From Yamagishiella unicocca (Eukaryota; Chlorophyta; Chlorophyceae; Chlamydomonadales; Volvocaceae): a DNA stretch of 64,000 nucleotides. The translations under genes were made by a program, and so were the position numbers. Below, piece after piece: positions 25,109-38,009 of this stretch (positions are counted from its first letter, which is position 1; every line of letters begins with the position of its first letter). Where the stretch lies: assembly GCA_003116995.1 (NCBI GenBank), contig BDSL01000032.1, positions 620,001 to 684,000 of the forward strand, read 5' to 3'. The notes below the pieces were generated by a model, which was given only the letters and a program-made list of their open reading frames with translations, searched no databases and was not told the DNA's origin.

Positions 25109-25802
25109 CTCTTGGCCTGGGTGTGACAAATTATTATCGTCTTCATATTTCCGCCCCTCATCGCTTTGTGACCGATGGATAAAAGCAGAGGCACAAATAC
25201 CTTACGCGTACACAATGATATAAAGATGGCCTCGGATCAACCCTTCGACGAATCATGCACGGCATCAAAACATCAAGCCTCCTGAAGTCGTTTGAGCAGG
25301 CATAAGGACGTCATGTTGATGATCAGATTTGCATCATCTTCTTAGAAAGCAGACGATGCAAAGGTTTCTACTCGCATGGCAGCTCCATCGTTTTATGCCG
25401 TAAGTTTATGAGCTGCAAGAACTTATTCCTCACCAGCATTTACTATGAGTTACCATACGTTGAGTAATGCGAAAAATGAGAGGGTCTGTGTGGTTTTGGC
25501 GTAATGGCTTGGACGAGCTAGCAGTAGGATACGAAACTTGTCGGCAGCGTCAGCAACAAGAGGTTGATAGAATCGCATCAGGCGTTAAGTTAATAATAAG
25601 GTGCACAGTGCTAATGCTTCATATCAATATGTCATGGGCGTTGCAAAGGTCAGCCTCCGATTTACAGGAGGACTGTGCAGCAGGACACGCCGCCGGTCGA
25701 GTTGCTTGTCTGTAATCAATTGCCTGTAACCAGAAATGCATATCTATGATTCAATATGAGTCAACAATATGCTGGTGAAAGAGCACAAAGCGGTCCTGCA
25801 CT
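25109..25802. other. Intergenic, upstream of the GAF-kinase gene
   Basis: No gene recognised; AT-richer than its surroundings. It should include the promoter and 5' UTR of the GAF-kinase gene. Confidence 0.55.
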
Positions 25803-28800
25803 ATGACAATGCTGCGACAGCTGATGGAGTGCTGGACTTGCAGCCGCAGCAGCGAGCCTCGCCGCACCCAGTCAACATATGGCGTCGTTGTTGGCGTCTT
25901 ACCAGACGAGTTCCATGAGGCAAGTCCTTCATGCCCTGCCTTATACATCAGGGAGTTGAAAATAGAAACGTCAACCTCAGCACATCTCACAGGCCGTTAT
26001 CAGAGCTTTGTCAGTTGTGTCCCAAAGGGCAAACACGTGGTTATCACGACTGCACTCGCTTCCGTCCGCTCTCCGGGACGTGTACGTGTCAACGGACGTC
26101 ATGTGAGTATGTCTGTTGCACGTTCTCTTAGGCCTCCAGCTATTAAGCTGTTTATGCAATGCAGGATATATGGCGTGATACAGGATGGGTATGGTCGTGT
26201 ATCCTTCGCGTTGCTCGCTGGGGAGCCTCGGTGCGGGACATCCTATCACCAGCACTTGACGAAAGAGCAGGAATCCCTCCTGCACCTGGCGATCAAGTTG
26301 CGGGTACGTGAAAGCCAACCGACGTCCAGTCTTTACGACAGTAAACCTCTTGACCCGCGATCACGCACCGCCAGAATGCGGTGCCGTACACTGTTGACGC
26401 CCAGTAATCGCCCTGCTAAAGCACACACATGACGATGCGTGCAGCAGCGCGTCCGCAAGCCCACCCACATCGTATTTGCACCCGCTTCCAGGCCCCCATA
26501 TGCGTGCCCGTCGCGGCGTACGACGGAGCCACCGGCCTTCCCAGCAGCGCCTCGCCCTCTTCGCCGCCGGCCTCCTCGCCGTACTGCCCTGCGACGACCC
26601 CCGCCATGCCGCTGCGCCTCCGCCGCCGCGTGGCCGCAGTGCCCCTGCCCTTCTCGCCGCACCCGCTCCCGGACCCCCAGCACGCCAGCAACCCGCCGTT
26701 GGTGGTGCTGTGGCTTCAGAACGACCACCGCCAGCCTGAAGCAGTAGCATCCAGAGTACCTTCGCAGCAGGGGCCGGAAGCAGTAGCAGCTGCAGCTGCA
26801 GCTGCTGCTACCGCAGCCGGTGCCACAAATACCCACGCCGCTCCCCACGGCCCGCTCCCCCTCCCCGGGTCGTCGTCATCGTCGTCGCCTCCGCCTCCGC
26901 GGCGGCTGAAGGAGCCGCAGCCGCAGCGCAGACCGGCGGCGGCTGGTCGCCCCCTGGGTGACGCCCATGAGCTCCAACACCTGGCCTGGGCGCTGTCGGC
27001 CTGGCTGATGGGGAGCGACGTGGGGGCCGTGCATTGGCTGGCGGGCGTGCTGCAGCGACTGTACGCCAGTGACGCCATGGCGCGCCTCATCTCGGAGCTG
27101 TGCGGCGCGCTTGAGGCGCACGTGCGGCGGCAGTTCACGTTGGAGGCGCACGTGCGGGCCGCGCTGGTCCCGAAGCACGGCGCGGGTGTGGGCCTTATGC
27201 TCACGGTCTCGCAGGGCCCGCAGAGCGGTCAGCAGGGTGCGGTGGCCGCGATGGCGGCGGCGGCGGTGGTGGCGGCGCAGTCGCTGTCATCCAGGAGTGC
27301 CACCGCCGCCGCTGCCGCCGCCGCCGCCACACCCGCGCCTGCACCCGCAGTCAGCATCGTCCTCCGGAATGCTCAGCCTGCGCCGCCGGCCCCTCGGTCC
27401 TCGCCGCCATGGGAGCAGCAGGGGCAGAGGAGCGCAGCCGCACATGATGCGAGCGGCGGGGACATCAGTTCGACCCCGGGACAAAGCGGCGAGGGGGCGG
27501 GGGGGCGAGGCCGGGGGTTGCGGGGGCGACACGACGTTGAGGGTGACGGCTACAGCGGCCGCGTGCTGGCAATGATACGGCACACGTTTGGCAGTAGCAT
27601 GCCGCAGCACCACTCCGCCGCGGCGGATTCGGCGGTGGCGCCGTCGGGCGACATATCGGAGGCGGCTCCGGCGCTGGAGCTGAGCACCGGCGGCCGCTCC
27701 ATCGTGGTGCCGCTGACGTCAGCCGAGCTGATGGGGCCCCTGGCGGCGGCTCCCGGCTGCGGCCCGGCGCTGCCCGGCCTCCGGGCAAGCGTCTTCTCGC
27801 TGCGCCACACGCTACTCCAAGCGGCACTGGACCAAGAAAATCACCAAAGACTCGAAAAGCGCACCACAGCAGCAGTAGCGGCCACCGCGGCCACTGCGGC
27901 TGCGGCCACTGCCGCCAGCTCCACCGTCGCCGCCTCCGCTCGTGCTTCCGCACCAGCTGCTGCTGCTGCCGCCGCTGACACGGCCGCTGCCGCCGCTGCC
28001 GCAGCGGCAGCAGCAACGGATCCGCGGGTGGTGGAGGACACGCAGCTGCTGGTGCAGGACGTGCACAAGCCGTCTGGCGACATCTGCATGCTGGCGGGCG
28101 GCACGGACGGGGCGATCCCGGACGGGGCGGCGGGCAGCATCAGCTGCCACACCTCCCACGGCACTCTCGGCGCCGGGGGTTACGGCGGCCTCACCACCGT
28201 GCCCGGCTCCCTGGTGCTTGCGACGATGCAGCTGAGGGAGGGAGCGGCGCTGGGGCTGTACGTGTGTTTCTTGCGGAGCCTGCCGCGTGACCTGCTGGAG
28301 GCGGTGAGGAGCAGCTGCCAGGAGCTGCTGGACAAGGTGCGGGGGTTACATAAAAGAACCGGTAACGTGACGGGGAAATGTAGCGTGTGCGTGGCCTTCG
28401 GACACCGGGACGCGCGCGCATGCCACTGGACTAGGGTGGCCGGCCACACACACGGACGCGATGACGGCGGGTGCAGTGAAGAAGAAGAAGATGAAGTGGG
28501 CTATATTGTGGAGTGCAAAGCAGAGAACTGGGATGGCGAACGGGGAAGCCGCGGGATGCGCCGAGGGCTGGAGACGGGCCATCTCGTCCCGGTGTGGGGG
28601 GGGGTCGGCGAGGATACCCGGTTGCACGACATAGGAAACGGAAGGGCTGAAACGGAGGGGGAGGGAGGGAGGAGGCCACGCAGCGGCACGGGGAGGGGAG
28701 GAGTGGGGAGGGGAGGAGTGGGGAGGAGTGGGGAGGGGAGGGCAGGGGAGGGGACTGGCACGGGGTAGTGTGCGTACGGCAGTTTAGTGATGTACGGCAC

Positions 28801-31800
28801 TGGGTTTGCGGAAAGGATAGCGGCGGGCGGATGGCTTGGGATTTGGGCTGGAAGGTGGGTTGGTTTGGGGTCACACCGCCGCCGCCGCCGCCATGGCCAC
28901 CACCGCGTCCACAGGCGCTGCTGGCGCCCGTGCTCGAGAAGCTCCACGAAAGCCTGGCGGCGGAGTACGGCACCCTGCGCTGCGCCGTACCTGGGTCGTA
29001 CGCCGTGCTGCGCGGCGGCGGCCCGCTGGTTTCCCACGCCGCCACCGCCACCTTCGACGCCTCCATCCAGTCCACCTCCAACTACGACGCCTCGACTACC
29101 TCGCTGCAGGGCCGAGGCTCATGGAAAGGTGAGTGGGGGTCCGTGCAGCCGCTGGCGGCCGACAGCGGTGGCCTCGAACCCCCAGCCTTGCCAACCTCCC
29201 ATTCTTCTCCCCATAATACTTAAAACACACACACACACATACACACACATACACACCCAATCCACCGGCACCTCGGCGGCCACCTAGCCGCCCATCTCAC
29301 CAACCCCAGCACCGCCCCATGTCAGTGCCCACGCACGCGGCTGCGTTGGGTTGGAAGTCCCCTCCTTTTCCCTTTTTGTGCCCCTTTGACAACGCACGGG
29401 CTATTTAAAAACACCGCCGTCTCACCCTTTATAACCCGCCATGTCATTTAGAAGCACCGCCGTCTCACCCCGAATAACCCGCCATGTCATTTAGAAACAC
29501 CGCCGTCTCACCCCGAATAACCCGCGCGTCACGCCGCCTTAGGCACCGGGGGCGCCGCCAGCGCCCGCGCCCTCCGCGGCCCCCGCGGCAGCCGCAGCCC
29601 TCGTACCCCCTCAGCCGCAGCCCTGACCGCCGCGTCGGTCCCGGCCGCCTCCCCCACGACGAAAAGCTCCACCCCGCCGCACTCCGGGACGGCGCCGTCG
29701 TCCCTTCGGGTGGCATTCGCGGCCAAGGCCACCCTGCTCGCACGCATGCCCGCTGACGACGCGGGCGGTCTCACGGCCGAAGGTGCCACCTGCCTCACCC
29801 ATGACGCCAACACCGGCAGCCGCACCCACACCTACGTCGCCGCCGCCGCCGCCTCCACCAGCGCTGAGGCGGTGCCTCAGTTCCTGATCCACTCCAGCAC
29901 GGGCGACGTGCAGCTGGGACTGGCGGAGCTGCACGCGGCGACCTCGTCGCTCATCACTGTGACGGCGCCCAACGATGCGCGGGCGAGTGGGCGGCATCAG
30001 TTGGACGTTTTGACGAGCAGCATCCAGGCCAGGATGCCGGAGTCGGCCGGGTGGGTCGGGTTGGGGGTGGGGGAGGGAGGGGGTGCTGCAGCAGCAGACG
30101 GGCGTGCGGGCAGGAGGGTGTGTGTGGGAGACGGAGGCCGCGACGTGCGCGGGATGTGGAGGACAGGGAAAAGGGGATTGCAAGGAAAATCCGTGTGGGA
30201 GGGCAAGCAGGGTTTCAGGGAGTGTGCGGCATAGGGAGTGACGGTGCGTCATAGAGGTTGTGTCAGCAATAAAAAGGCATGGGAGGTTGTCTGTTTTCCG
30301 TTAGTCGCCATAACGCCGCGATCCCGGTCTCTGTATGTGACTCACGTGCAGTTCGCTCCACGTGCGGTTGTCGTCGGGACTGGATCGGCGGGTGGGTCGG
30401 GTGGGAGGGTACATCATGTGCACGGGATAAACGAGATGTATCCGACCACCAGACTCCCCTCCCTACCTGTACTACGAAACCCAACAAAACCCGGCACCCG
30501 GTGTGTTGCCCCCCGGCCCCTGACCCAACCCGCGGTACGGCAGGGTCGCCTTCCCCGACGACCTGAACTCCCTGGAGCTTATCCGGGTGCTGGGTCACGG
30601 CGGCGGGGGAGTGGTGTACCAGGCCACTTGGAACGCTATGGATGTGGCGGTCAAGGTGGGTGAGCGGGCGGTCGGTCGGGCCTTATGGCGGCGGCAGCAC
30701 CCGCAGCACCCGCAGCACCCGCTGTAAGGAGGGGCCTCAGGCGGGGGTACGGCTGCGGCTGCGGTGCAAGGGCGTAGCGCGGACCAGGGGGTCCCGGCTA
30801 GCTGGGCCTGACGGCTGGGGCTGGGGCTGGGGCTTGACGGCTGGGGCTGGGGCTGGGGCTTGACGGCTGGCCATGTGCCCGGGGCGCCTCCCCTTCCGGC
30901 GCTGACGCGTGCGAGGCTTTTAGCAGATTGCGGGGAGCAAATGGCCGGCGGAGCGCTGTACGGGGAAGGTGCGTGGGGCCCTCACCGCCCGACCCTTCGA
31001 GCCCCTCACCGCCGCCTTCCTCGCCGACGAGGTCAGGACTTTGCAAGCACCACGCCCGCGCTCGCCCCTGCCGTGGCATTGCCGCGATGACTTCCGGAAT
31101 CTCCATTTGTGCCCATCCTTACGCCCCTCACGCCCCTCACCCACCCACATCCCCTCAGCTGCTGGAGCTGCCGGAATCCACGGGGCTGCCGCCAGGGCTG
31201 CCGTCACCGCTCCCCACCGCCGCCGCCGCCACTCCGGGAGGACCTATCGCCGCCGCAGCAGCTGCGGACGGCGTGTCTCCAGCTTCTGAGGAGGTCGGCG
31301 ACCCCGCCCCTCCCCCCGCCAGTGAGGCGGAGCTGCTGCGGCAGCGGCGGGAGATGCTGCGGCTGGGCATGGAGCGGGCTGTGCTGCTCAACCTGTCCCA
31401 CCCCAACATCGTCCAGGTGGGCTTCTGCGGGAGCTAGCGAGCGATGAAACGCGTTAAAACGGCGTAGGAGGAAGAGGATAACGTTGCGTGCTAGCTGGAC
31501 ACGAGTTGCAGGCGTGCGTTGGTGTTGATTGCTGTAGAACACGGGTACGGCGGCCGGAAGCCGGAGGGTGACAGCCGCCCAAGCCCCGCCCCGTCCACGT
31601 CTGCAAACAGACCGTTCGTACCTCGTGCCGGGGGGGCAAGTCGCGCAGCGGGGCAAGGGGGGGGGGTTAAAGAGAATCCGCGAATCCACGGCCGCAAGGG
31701 GGGGGGGCAAGGGGGGAGGGCTGTGGGGCAGGGGGGTGGCGTGAAAGCGGGTGGGCGCAGGGGGGGGAGGGCGCGCAATAGCTGGGCAAATCGCACAAGA

Positions 31801-34800
31801 CGATGTTGGTGAGAAGGGTCGTACCAATTGGAAAGCACCAAGGAGGAGCGGCGGGCGGGCCATGTCTTGGCCTCACACCCGCCTCCCCTCCCCTGCCCTC
31901 CTCCCCTCCCCTGCCCTCCCCTCCCCTCCCCTGCCGTCCCCTCCCCTCCTCTCCACTCCCCCGCAGGTGTACTTCACATTCAGCAACCTGAGGCTGGAGG
32001 GCACTCCGCATGGCCACTACCGCCTGGTCCCGGCAGCCGCGCCAACAAGCACCCCTGGAACGCCGGTTGCCGTCGACGAGGAGAAAGGTAGGCGCCCTCC
32101 TTCCCTGCCTCCTCCACCGTGCCCATAGCCCCCCCCTGCCTCCTCCCCTCGCCACTCCGCCACCCCGCATCTCCCTCTTCCCGCCTACAACTCTGTGGCG
32201 TCCACGAACCCTCATCGGCTGCTGACACGCCCCGCCCAGCTGCCTGGCTCCACGTTGCCGTACCACCACCCGATACCGCCGCCGAAACCAAAGGAAAGCC
32301 CCCCCCCCGCGCCCCCCCTGGATCTCAACCTCACCTTTCAGTTTCTTCTCCGCCGCTGACGGCCGTGGTGTTCGAGTGGGCGGACCAAGGCTCCCTGGAG
32401 TCGGCGCTGGTGGCCCTGGCGTTCAACCGCCTGAACACGCTCCGAGACCATCCGGACCCCCACTGGACGCCGCTCCGCTGGGACCACTCGGAGGTGGACA
32501 TGCAGGTGGGGGCAGGCAGTGGCGTGAACCCGTGAACCAACACCGGAGGAGAGGTGCTGCTAGCTGACGTGCGGTCGAGGAGGGGGTTCTTCATCTGTAG
32601 GCCAGGAGGGGGCTGTTTAGCTGCTGGCCAGGAGGGGGTTGTTCATCTGTAGGCCAGGAGGGGGCTGTTTAGCTGCTGGCCAGGAGGGGGCTGTTTAGCT
32701 GCTGGCCAGGAGGGGGCTGTTTAGCTGCTGGCCAGGAGGGGGCTGTTTAGCTGCTGGCCAGGAGGGGGCTGTTTAGCTGCTGGCCAGGAGGGGGTTGTTC
32801 ATCTGTAGGCCAGGAGGGGGCTGTTTAGCTGCTGGCCAGGAGGGGGTTGTTCATCCGCAGGCCAGGAGGGGGCTGTTTAGCTGCTGGCCAGGAGGGGGCT
32901 GTTTAGCTGCTGGCCAGGAGGGGGCTGTTTAGCTGCTGGCCAGGAGGGGGCTGTTCATCTGTAGGCCAGGAGGGGGCTGTTTAGCTGCTGGCCAGGAGGG
33001 GGCTGTTTAGCTGCTGGCCAGGAGGGGGCTGTTTAGCTGCTGGCCAGGAGGGGGCTGTTTAGCTGCTGGCCAGGAGGGGGCTGTTTAGCTGCTGGCCAGG
33101 AGGGGGCTGTTTAGCTGCTGGCCAGGAGGGGGCTGTTTAGCTGCTGGCCAGGAGGGGGCTGTCTTCCCCTGCCCCCTCACCGCTCCTTCCTGCCCCCTCG
33201 CCGCTCCTTCCTGCCCCCTCACCGCTCCTTCCTTCCCGCAGAGCGTCTACATGACGCTGCTGGATGTGGCCTTGGCGCTGCGCCACCTGCATGCAATGAA
33301 CCTGGTGCACAGGGGTGAGCGAGCGGCCAGGGTGTCGGGGCGCTCCTTGCCCGCCCGGGCCCCCGCCGGCCACCAGCATCGTGCAACCCAACCCAACCCA
33401 AACCGAACCCCACTAAGGGCATGAACGCATGATACACGTCGTACCAAATCCCTGCTCCTAACCCAACCTCCAAAGTCCCAACCGCCGCCTACCACCTTCG
33501 CCGCGCGCCGGGGCGGGCTCCCTCCCTTTCCCCCCCCCACACACGTTGCCTATTCCTACACCTCAGCCGCGCCTCCGCTCCCGTTCTTTGGCGCGCCACT
33601 GGACCATCACCTTCACCGCCCTCGGTTTGTCGGCCGTGGATTCGCGGATTCTCTTATCAACCCCCCCCCCCCCACGCACACATCCGTTGTAGACCTCAAG
33701 CCCGCCAACCTGCTGCTCAAGTCCAGCCCGCGCGACTACCGCGGCTTCACCGTCAAGCTGGCGGACTTCGGCTTCGTGCTGCACCTCTCAGAGATGGCGG
33801 AGGACGGCACCCGCTACACGGTGGCGGACCAGGCTTGTGGAACGTGAGTAGCCGCGGAAGGTGGTGGGTTGGGGGGCGGTATGCGCGGATAGATAGCCCG
33901 TGGGTCGGCAGTCTCGGCACTGATGAGGAGAGCCGAACAGTAAAACGTTTGATGCACACGCCGGGAGATGCGTGCTGGAGAGCTTGGTCAAGGTACTGGA
34001 ATCCGGAGGCAGAGTGTAGACCCCGGCTGCTATGCCAACCCCGCCTGACATGCCTAGACGAATGTGAACAAGGACCCCGCGCGTTCAAGCGGTTTGAGAG
34101 GCCCGTCTTGGGGCGCATGGTGGAGAACCGCGGGGGTTCGAGGGAGACCCGTGGATGCCCGAAAAAAACCGTTTAGAACATACGTTTTGAGATGCATGCT
34201 GGAGAACTGGGTTGGGGATACTAGAGCCGAAGGTCGTAATATGACCTTTGGCGGCTAAGCTAAAGCGGCTACGGCGAGACGACAAGAAGCGAGGACCCCG
34301 CGCGACGCACGGAACCGCGGGGGGGGGAGGGTTCTCCACCATGCGGCCCAAACCTGGCCTCGGGGTTACAAGAAAGGACCGGTCACTCGACGTGGGAAGT
34401 GTAGCTGGTGCATAGGCTTCGGACACCTGGACGCGCGCGCATGGTGTTGGACTTGGGGGCCGGGGCGAGGAAACCCTAGGTCGACACACTGAAGAGTAAA
34501 TCGATCAGGAAACACATGGTACACTCGTGGTGGTGGGCGGGGGGCCGAGGAAACGGTGGGAGCGACATAGGATAAGGATGAGATCGGGGTTGCTTGGGCG
34601 GTGAGTGGTTGGGTCCACGGCGGAATGCCTGGTGACAAGATTGATCTCGTTTCTCGTTCCCCAGCACTCCCTTCCGTTCCTCACCATGCAAACCTCTTCC
34701 CTTGCCGCCCCCTCCCTTGCCGCCCCCTCCCTTGCCGCCCCCTCCCTTGCCGCCCCCTCCCTTGCCGCCCCCTCCCTTGCCGCCCCCTCCCTTGCCGCCC

Positions 34801-35901
34801 CACCTCTGCCCCACAGGGTCACTCACATGCCGCCTGAAGGCTTCATGCCCAGTGAGTCACCGACTGGCGGGCTGGGCTGGGCTGGGCTGGGCTGGGCTGG
34901 GCTGGGCTGGGCTGGGCTGGGCTGGGCTGGGCTGGGGGCCCGACCCTGAACGGTTTCATTGCCTGAGACGTGCGCCCGTCGTTCTGGTGCTGTTGGAGGT
35001 TGCGTCTCACCGCACGTCCCCACCCAGCAGACAAGACAAGACCAACCCACCCCTAAACGTTTCCACAACCTTGCAGAGGCCCGAGTGACAGCGGCAGTCG
35101 ACATCTTCGCTTTTGGCATCCTGATGTGAGTCGGGGCGGGACGGGGCGAGGTTTTGAGGTTTTCGGGCGGTGCGCGCTACTCGCCCCAGCGTTGCGGCAC
35201 ACGCCCCGCCCGTTCCTTCCACTAACAACCTGTCAAGGACGTTCCCACTTATGTTCCCACTAACGTTCCCACTGATGTTCCCGCTGACACTCCGCTCCTT
35301 GCTGCCGGCTGGGTGCCGGTTGCGCAGGTGGGAGATGCTGGCGGCGGGGACGCGCCCCTTCCCGCACCTGCAACCAAACCGCATCCCCAAGGCCGTGTAC
35401 CGGGGGGCCAGGCCGCTCTTCTCGGCTGACGTGCCAGTGTCGTACAGGTACGGCAGCCGAGATGGACCACATGGAGCCCAGCCCCCAACCGACAGAACCC
35501 CAACCGACACAACACAAGCACGCCGTTGCTGTGGGGTGGCAGGGGGTCGGCGGCGTCGCTCTCTCCCAAGGAGCACCTGCAGCCGGCTGCGGCGTCCTGC
35601 TTGCGGCGAGCCGCCCGGAGTACCGGCTGCGCCTCAGAAGCCCCTGCCCCCCGCGCCAGCTTCGTACACGGGTTTTCCTCGCAACGCCCCAGCTTCCTTC
35701 GCGGGTTTTTATCTGTCTCTGCTGCCGCCCACCTCGCGGTCCTTCCACTTCGCCCGCCCGGTTTTTCCTTGCAACCCCCATTCACCCGCGCCCCTTCTCC
35801 TCATCAGGGCCTTGGCTGCCGCCTGCTGGTCACGGGACCCTCACCTCCGGCCCACGGCCGCGGAGCTGGTGACCGCGCTGGCGGGAGAGCTGCGCAAGTG
35901 A
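25803..35901 (+). CDS. Large Ser/Thr protein kinase with N-terminal GAF-like region
   Basis: Seventeen exons in one phase, 1438 aa: 25803-25919, 25993-26102, 26165-26303, 26492-28336, 28915-29128, 29543-30050, 30544-30655, 30927-31031, 31159-31416, 31967-32087, 32240-32505, 33242-33314, 33693-33843, 34817-34851, 35077-35125, 35328-35447, 35808-35901. The kinase domain (about 985-1435) shows [16 protein letters not shown] (Lys about 1015), [19 protein letters not shown] (about 1288-1299), [15 protein letters not shown] and [13 protein letters not shown]; all catalytic residues are present. A long insert separates the VAVK strand from helix C. The N-terminal part ([16 protein letters not shown] to VAAVPLPF and [10 protein letters not shown]) resembles GAF sensor domains; a second GAF-like stretch follows, with Ala/Ser-rich linkers. 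The kinase call is firm; the GAF call, the start and exon 1 are less so. Confidence 0.82.
25920..25992 (+). other. Probable GC-AG intron
   Basis: The reading frame joins CATGAG to GCCGTT only if the donor is GCAAGT instead of GT. GCAAGT after AG is the standard form of rare GC-AG introns. The acceptor is TCTCACAG. The joined protein, DEFHE then [11 protein letters not shown], flows well. Confidence 0.6.
28340..28436 (+). repeat. Dispersed intron repeat, family C copy at a 5' splice site
   Basis: Begins three bases after the donor of intron 28337-28914: GGGGTTACATAAAAGAACCG, then CCTTCGGACACCGGGACGCG. Related copies: 34361-34450, 39363-39440, 61379-61402; reverse copies end near acceptors at 2539-2563 and 56960-56986, and one lies at 40604-40634. 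Confidence 0.75.
32601..33170. repeat. 26-bp minisatellite, 22 copies
   Basis: GCCAGGAGGGGGCTG recurs every 26 bases from 32601 to 33147. Two unit types alternate: one continuing TTTAGCTGCTG, the other TTCATCTGTAG. The array fills most of intron 32506-33241 of the GAF-kinase gene. A second 24-bp array (three units of CCCCTCACCGCTCCTTCCTG type) follows to 33235. Confidence 0.92.
33890..33990 (+). repeat. Dispersed intron repeat, family B copy
   Basis: Contains CCCGTGGGTCGGCA and AAAACGTTTGATGCACAC. Other copies: 219-275, 38425-38530, 41296-41395, 47935-47995 (reverse), 55540-55575, 62895-62930 and 62990-63055 (both reverse). The start of the unit matches family A. Confidence 0.75.
34698..34936. 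repeat. 15-bp tandem array (7 copies) and GGGCT pentamer array
   Basis: CTTGCCGCCCCCTCC repeats every 15 bases from 34701 to about 34805, ending just before the 35-nt exon at 34817-34851. After that exon, a GGGCT run spans about 34868-34936. Confidence 0.88.
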
Positions 35902-37942
35902 GCCGTGAGGTGGGTCATCACCCGCCGGAAAATATAGTGTCGTACTGCCGGATGAGGGTGCCGTACGTGCTGAGGACGAGCATCAGCAGGCGGCGTCAGC
36001 GTTGAAGGCGAAGCAGGGGCGGTGAGACGTGGCTCGGGCCCCAAGCAAGTAGCCGTTGTCCCGCGGGCTGTGCTTGGTGTCACACCACTGTGACGCGGGG
36101 TCATCATGTAGGGCTTGGTACGTACATACGTACGACTGAAACAGTTTGTTGTTAACGTCACAGCTCTGTTGTTCAGCCGACGGGCGCCGCATCATGTCCA
36201 TGATTGTTTTTTTGCTGACACACGCACGCTGCGCATTGGGCTCGACGGGCATGCATGGCCTACCTGGCCGTGGCTGTTCGGTCACGGATTGGGGCTTACG
36301 TTGACGACGAGGATGCAGGGGTCGGTCGGATTCCTTGTGGGGCAGTTGCACGTTCGGAAGTCTGTGAAGATCATGTATAGGTGGTGATCCGCGGCGACAC
36401 TTTGGTGCACGATGCAACGACGACGGATGCAAGTGCGGTCGCGCCGCGGCGCGCAAAAGGAGATGTCTAGGCACGAAACAGATGCAGCCGCAACCAACGG
36501 TGATTTGGTTCGGTGTCAAAGGACGTACGTTCGGGACGCAACGACTTAGATATCTGGCGGTGGCACTACGTGCACGATTGGGCGTGGCATCGGGATGGAG
36601 GCATTCGATTGGATTTGGATGGCAGAAGATGGCAAGGGGACGCCAAATTAGGCAAGCGCGGTCCAGGCAAGTGATCTGCACACGCTTGAGCAGGCGGCAT
36701 CGAATCGACGAACTTACTTACATCCAGCTTCTAGCGATAGGTCCTCTGAAGGTTCAAATATGCATCAGACTCCAGAACATCCAATCAGTGTCGACTGCGA
36801 CGCGCAAATAGCTACTCCCTCGCCTCCTGCACTTCGGTTACTCAACTGTCCCAGTTGAGGTGTGTTAGCCTGTATGGCATGCTTGCACTGTGATTCATGC
36901 TGCGCATGCTTGCACTGTATGTGATTCATGCTGCGCATGCTCGCACTGTGGTTCATGCCGCGCACGCATAGGACGGCTGAAGCCATTATCGATCTGTGTG
37001 CTTTGAGGCGGGTTGAGGGGTACATTGGGGTGGGTCGCGTGGGGCCGTGCTGTGTCTGGCTATCTGTGCAGTGCGGTGTGGTCCTGGTGGGGTCGGGCTT
37101 GGGGCGGGCTTGGGGGTGCGGTGTGGTCCTGGTGGGGTCGGGCTTGGGGGCGGGGAGGGGGCCGGGGAGGGGGCCGGGGAGGGGGGCGGGATTGGGGGGG
37201 GGGCGCAACGCCCGAGATTTGCGTTGGGGCTGGCCTGCGGAGGCGCGATGTACCGCGTGATCACGTTGGTTGGCAGCCCTTCGACGCACTCAATCGGCGA
37301 TTGCGACATTTTTATCTCAGCCGTGGAATGGGTGTCACGGCGGGGCGGCTGCGTAGGACGCCTGCGGGGCGTTGGGGGAATGGCGAGATGAACCGGTTAC
37401 ACGACAGAGGAGACGGGAGATGGAACGTTTGAGGGGGCGCAGGCCTACTGACAGCGCCCCGCCTGTCAAGAGGGGCCGAGCGTTGGCGGGCCTTGCTGCC
37501 GCGGCTTTGGTCTGCCAGAGGGGGCAGGCAGCAAATGGGTGCAGTGGTGATGACATGCTGGTGGACGTCATTATGGATGCGGTAGTCCGACACCTGAGAA
37601 CGGAGATTTGGGGTGGGGGGCCGGCGGTGGCGAGTGGAATGAATCCGGCTCACTTGTCGCCCTACGTGCACGCCCTTGGAAACTGCACGCGTGTCTGTCG
37701 TGAAATGCTTCATCTGTCGTCTGGCTACCTCATATTATGGTTGGTTATTCATGGATCAGGGAGCACGTTTGGAGGGCGATCCCCTAAGCTCGCCATGCGT
37801 GCGCCCCAGTCGGCCGCGCTGGACTGCCCCCGCGCGCCATCTTTCGCGGTCAACCTGGCAGGCGGGGTGATTTGCCGTACAACTACATGCCGTACGTGTG
37901 CAAGCACGAGCTCGGGGGTTTGAAGCATCACTTGACGGCAAG

Positions 37943-38009
37943 GTGGTGGTGGTGGTGGTGGTGGTGGTGGTGGTGGTGGTGGTGGTGGTGGTGGTGGTGG
38001 TGGTGGTGG
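37943..38009. repeat. TGG trinucleotide microsatellite
   Basis: About 22 uninterrupted GGT/TGG triplets in the intergenic region. Confidence 0.95.

Noticed and set aside
26429..28768. A 779-aa uninterrupted frame as a stand-alone gene
   Set aside because: It is mostly exon 4 of the GAF-kinase gene. The part after 28336 runs into a donor site and a family C repeat, and the part before 26492 is intron.
35983..36681. A 232-aa - strand frame after the GAF-kinase gene
   Set aside because: No recognisable domain, no splice partners, and it overlaps the expected 3' UTR.
37073..37190. Possible CRISPR-like or regularly spaced repeats
   Set aside because: Only two 45-bp direct copies with no spacers; simple tandem duplication in a eukaryotic genome.
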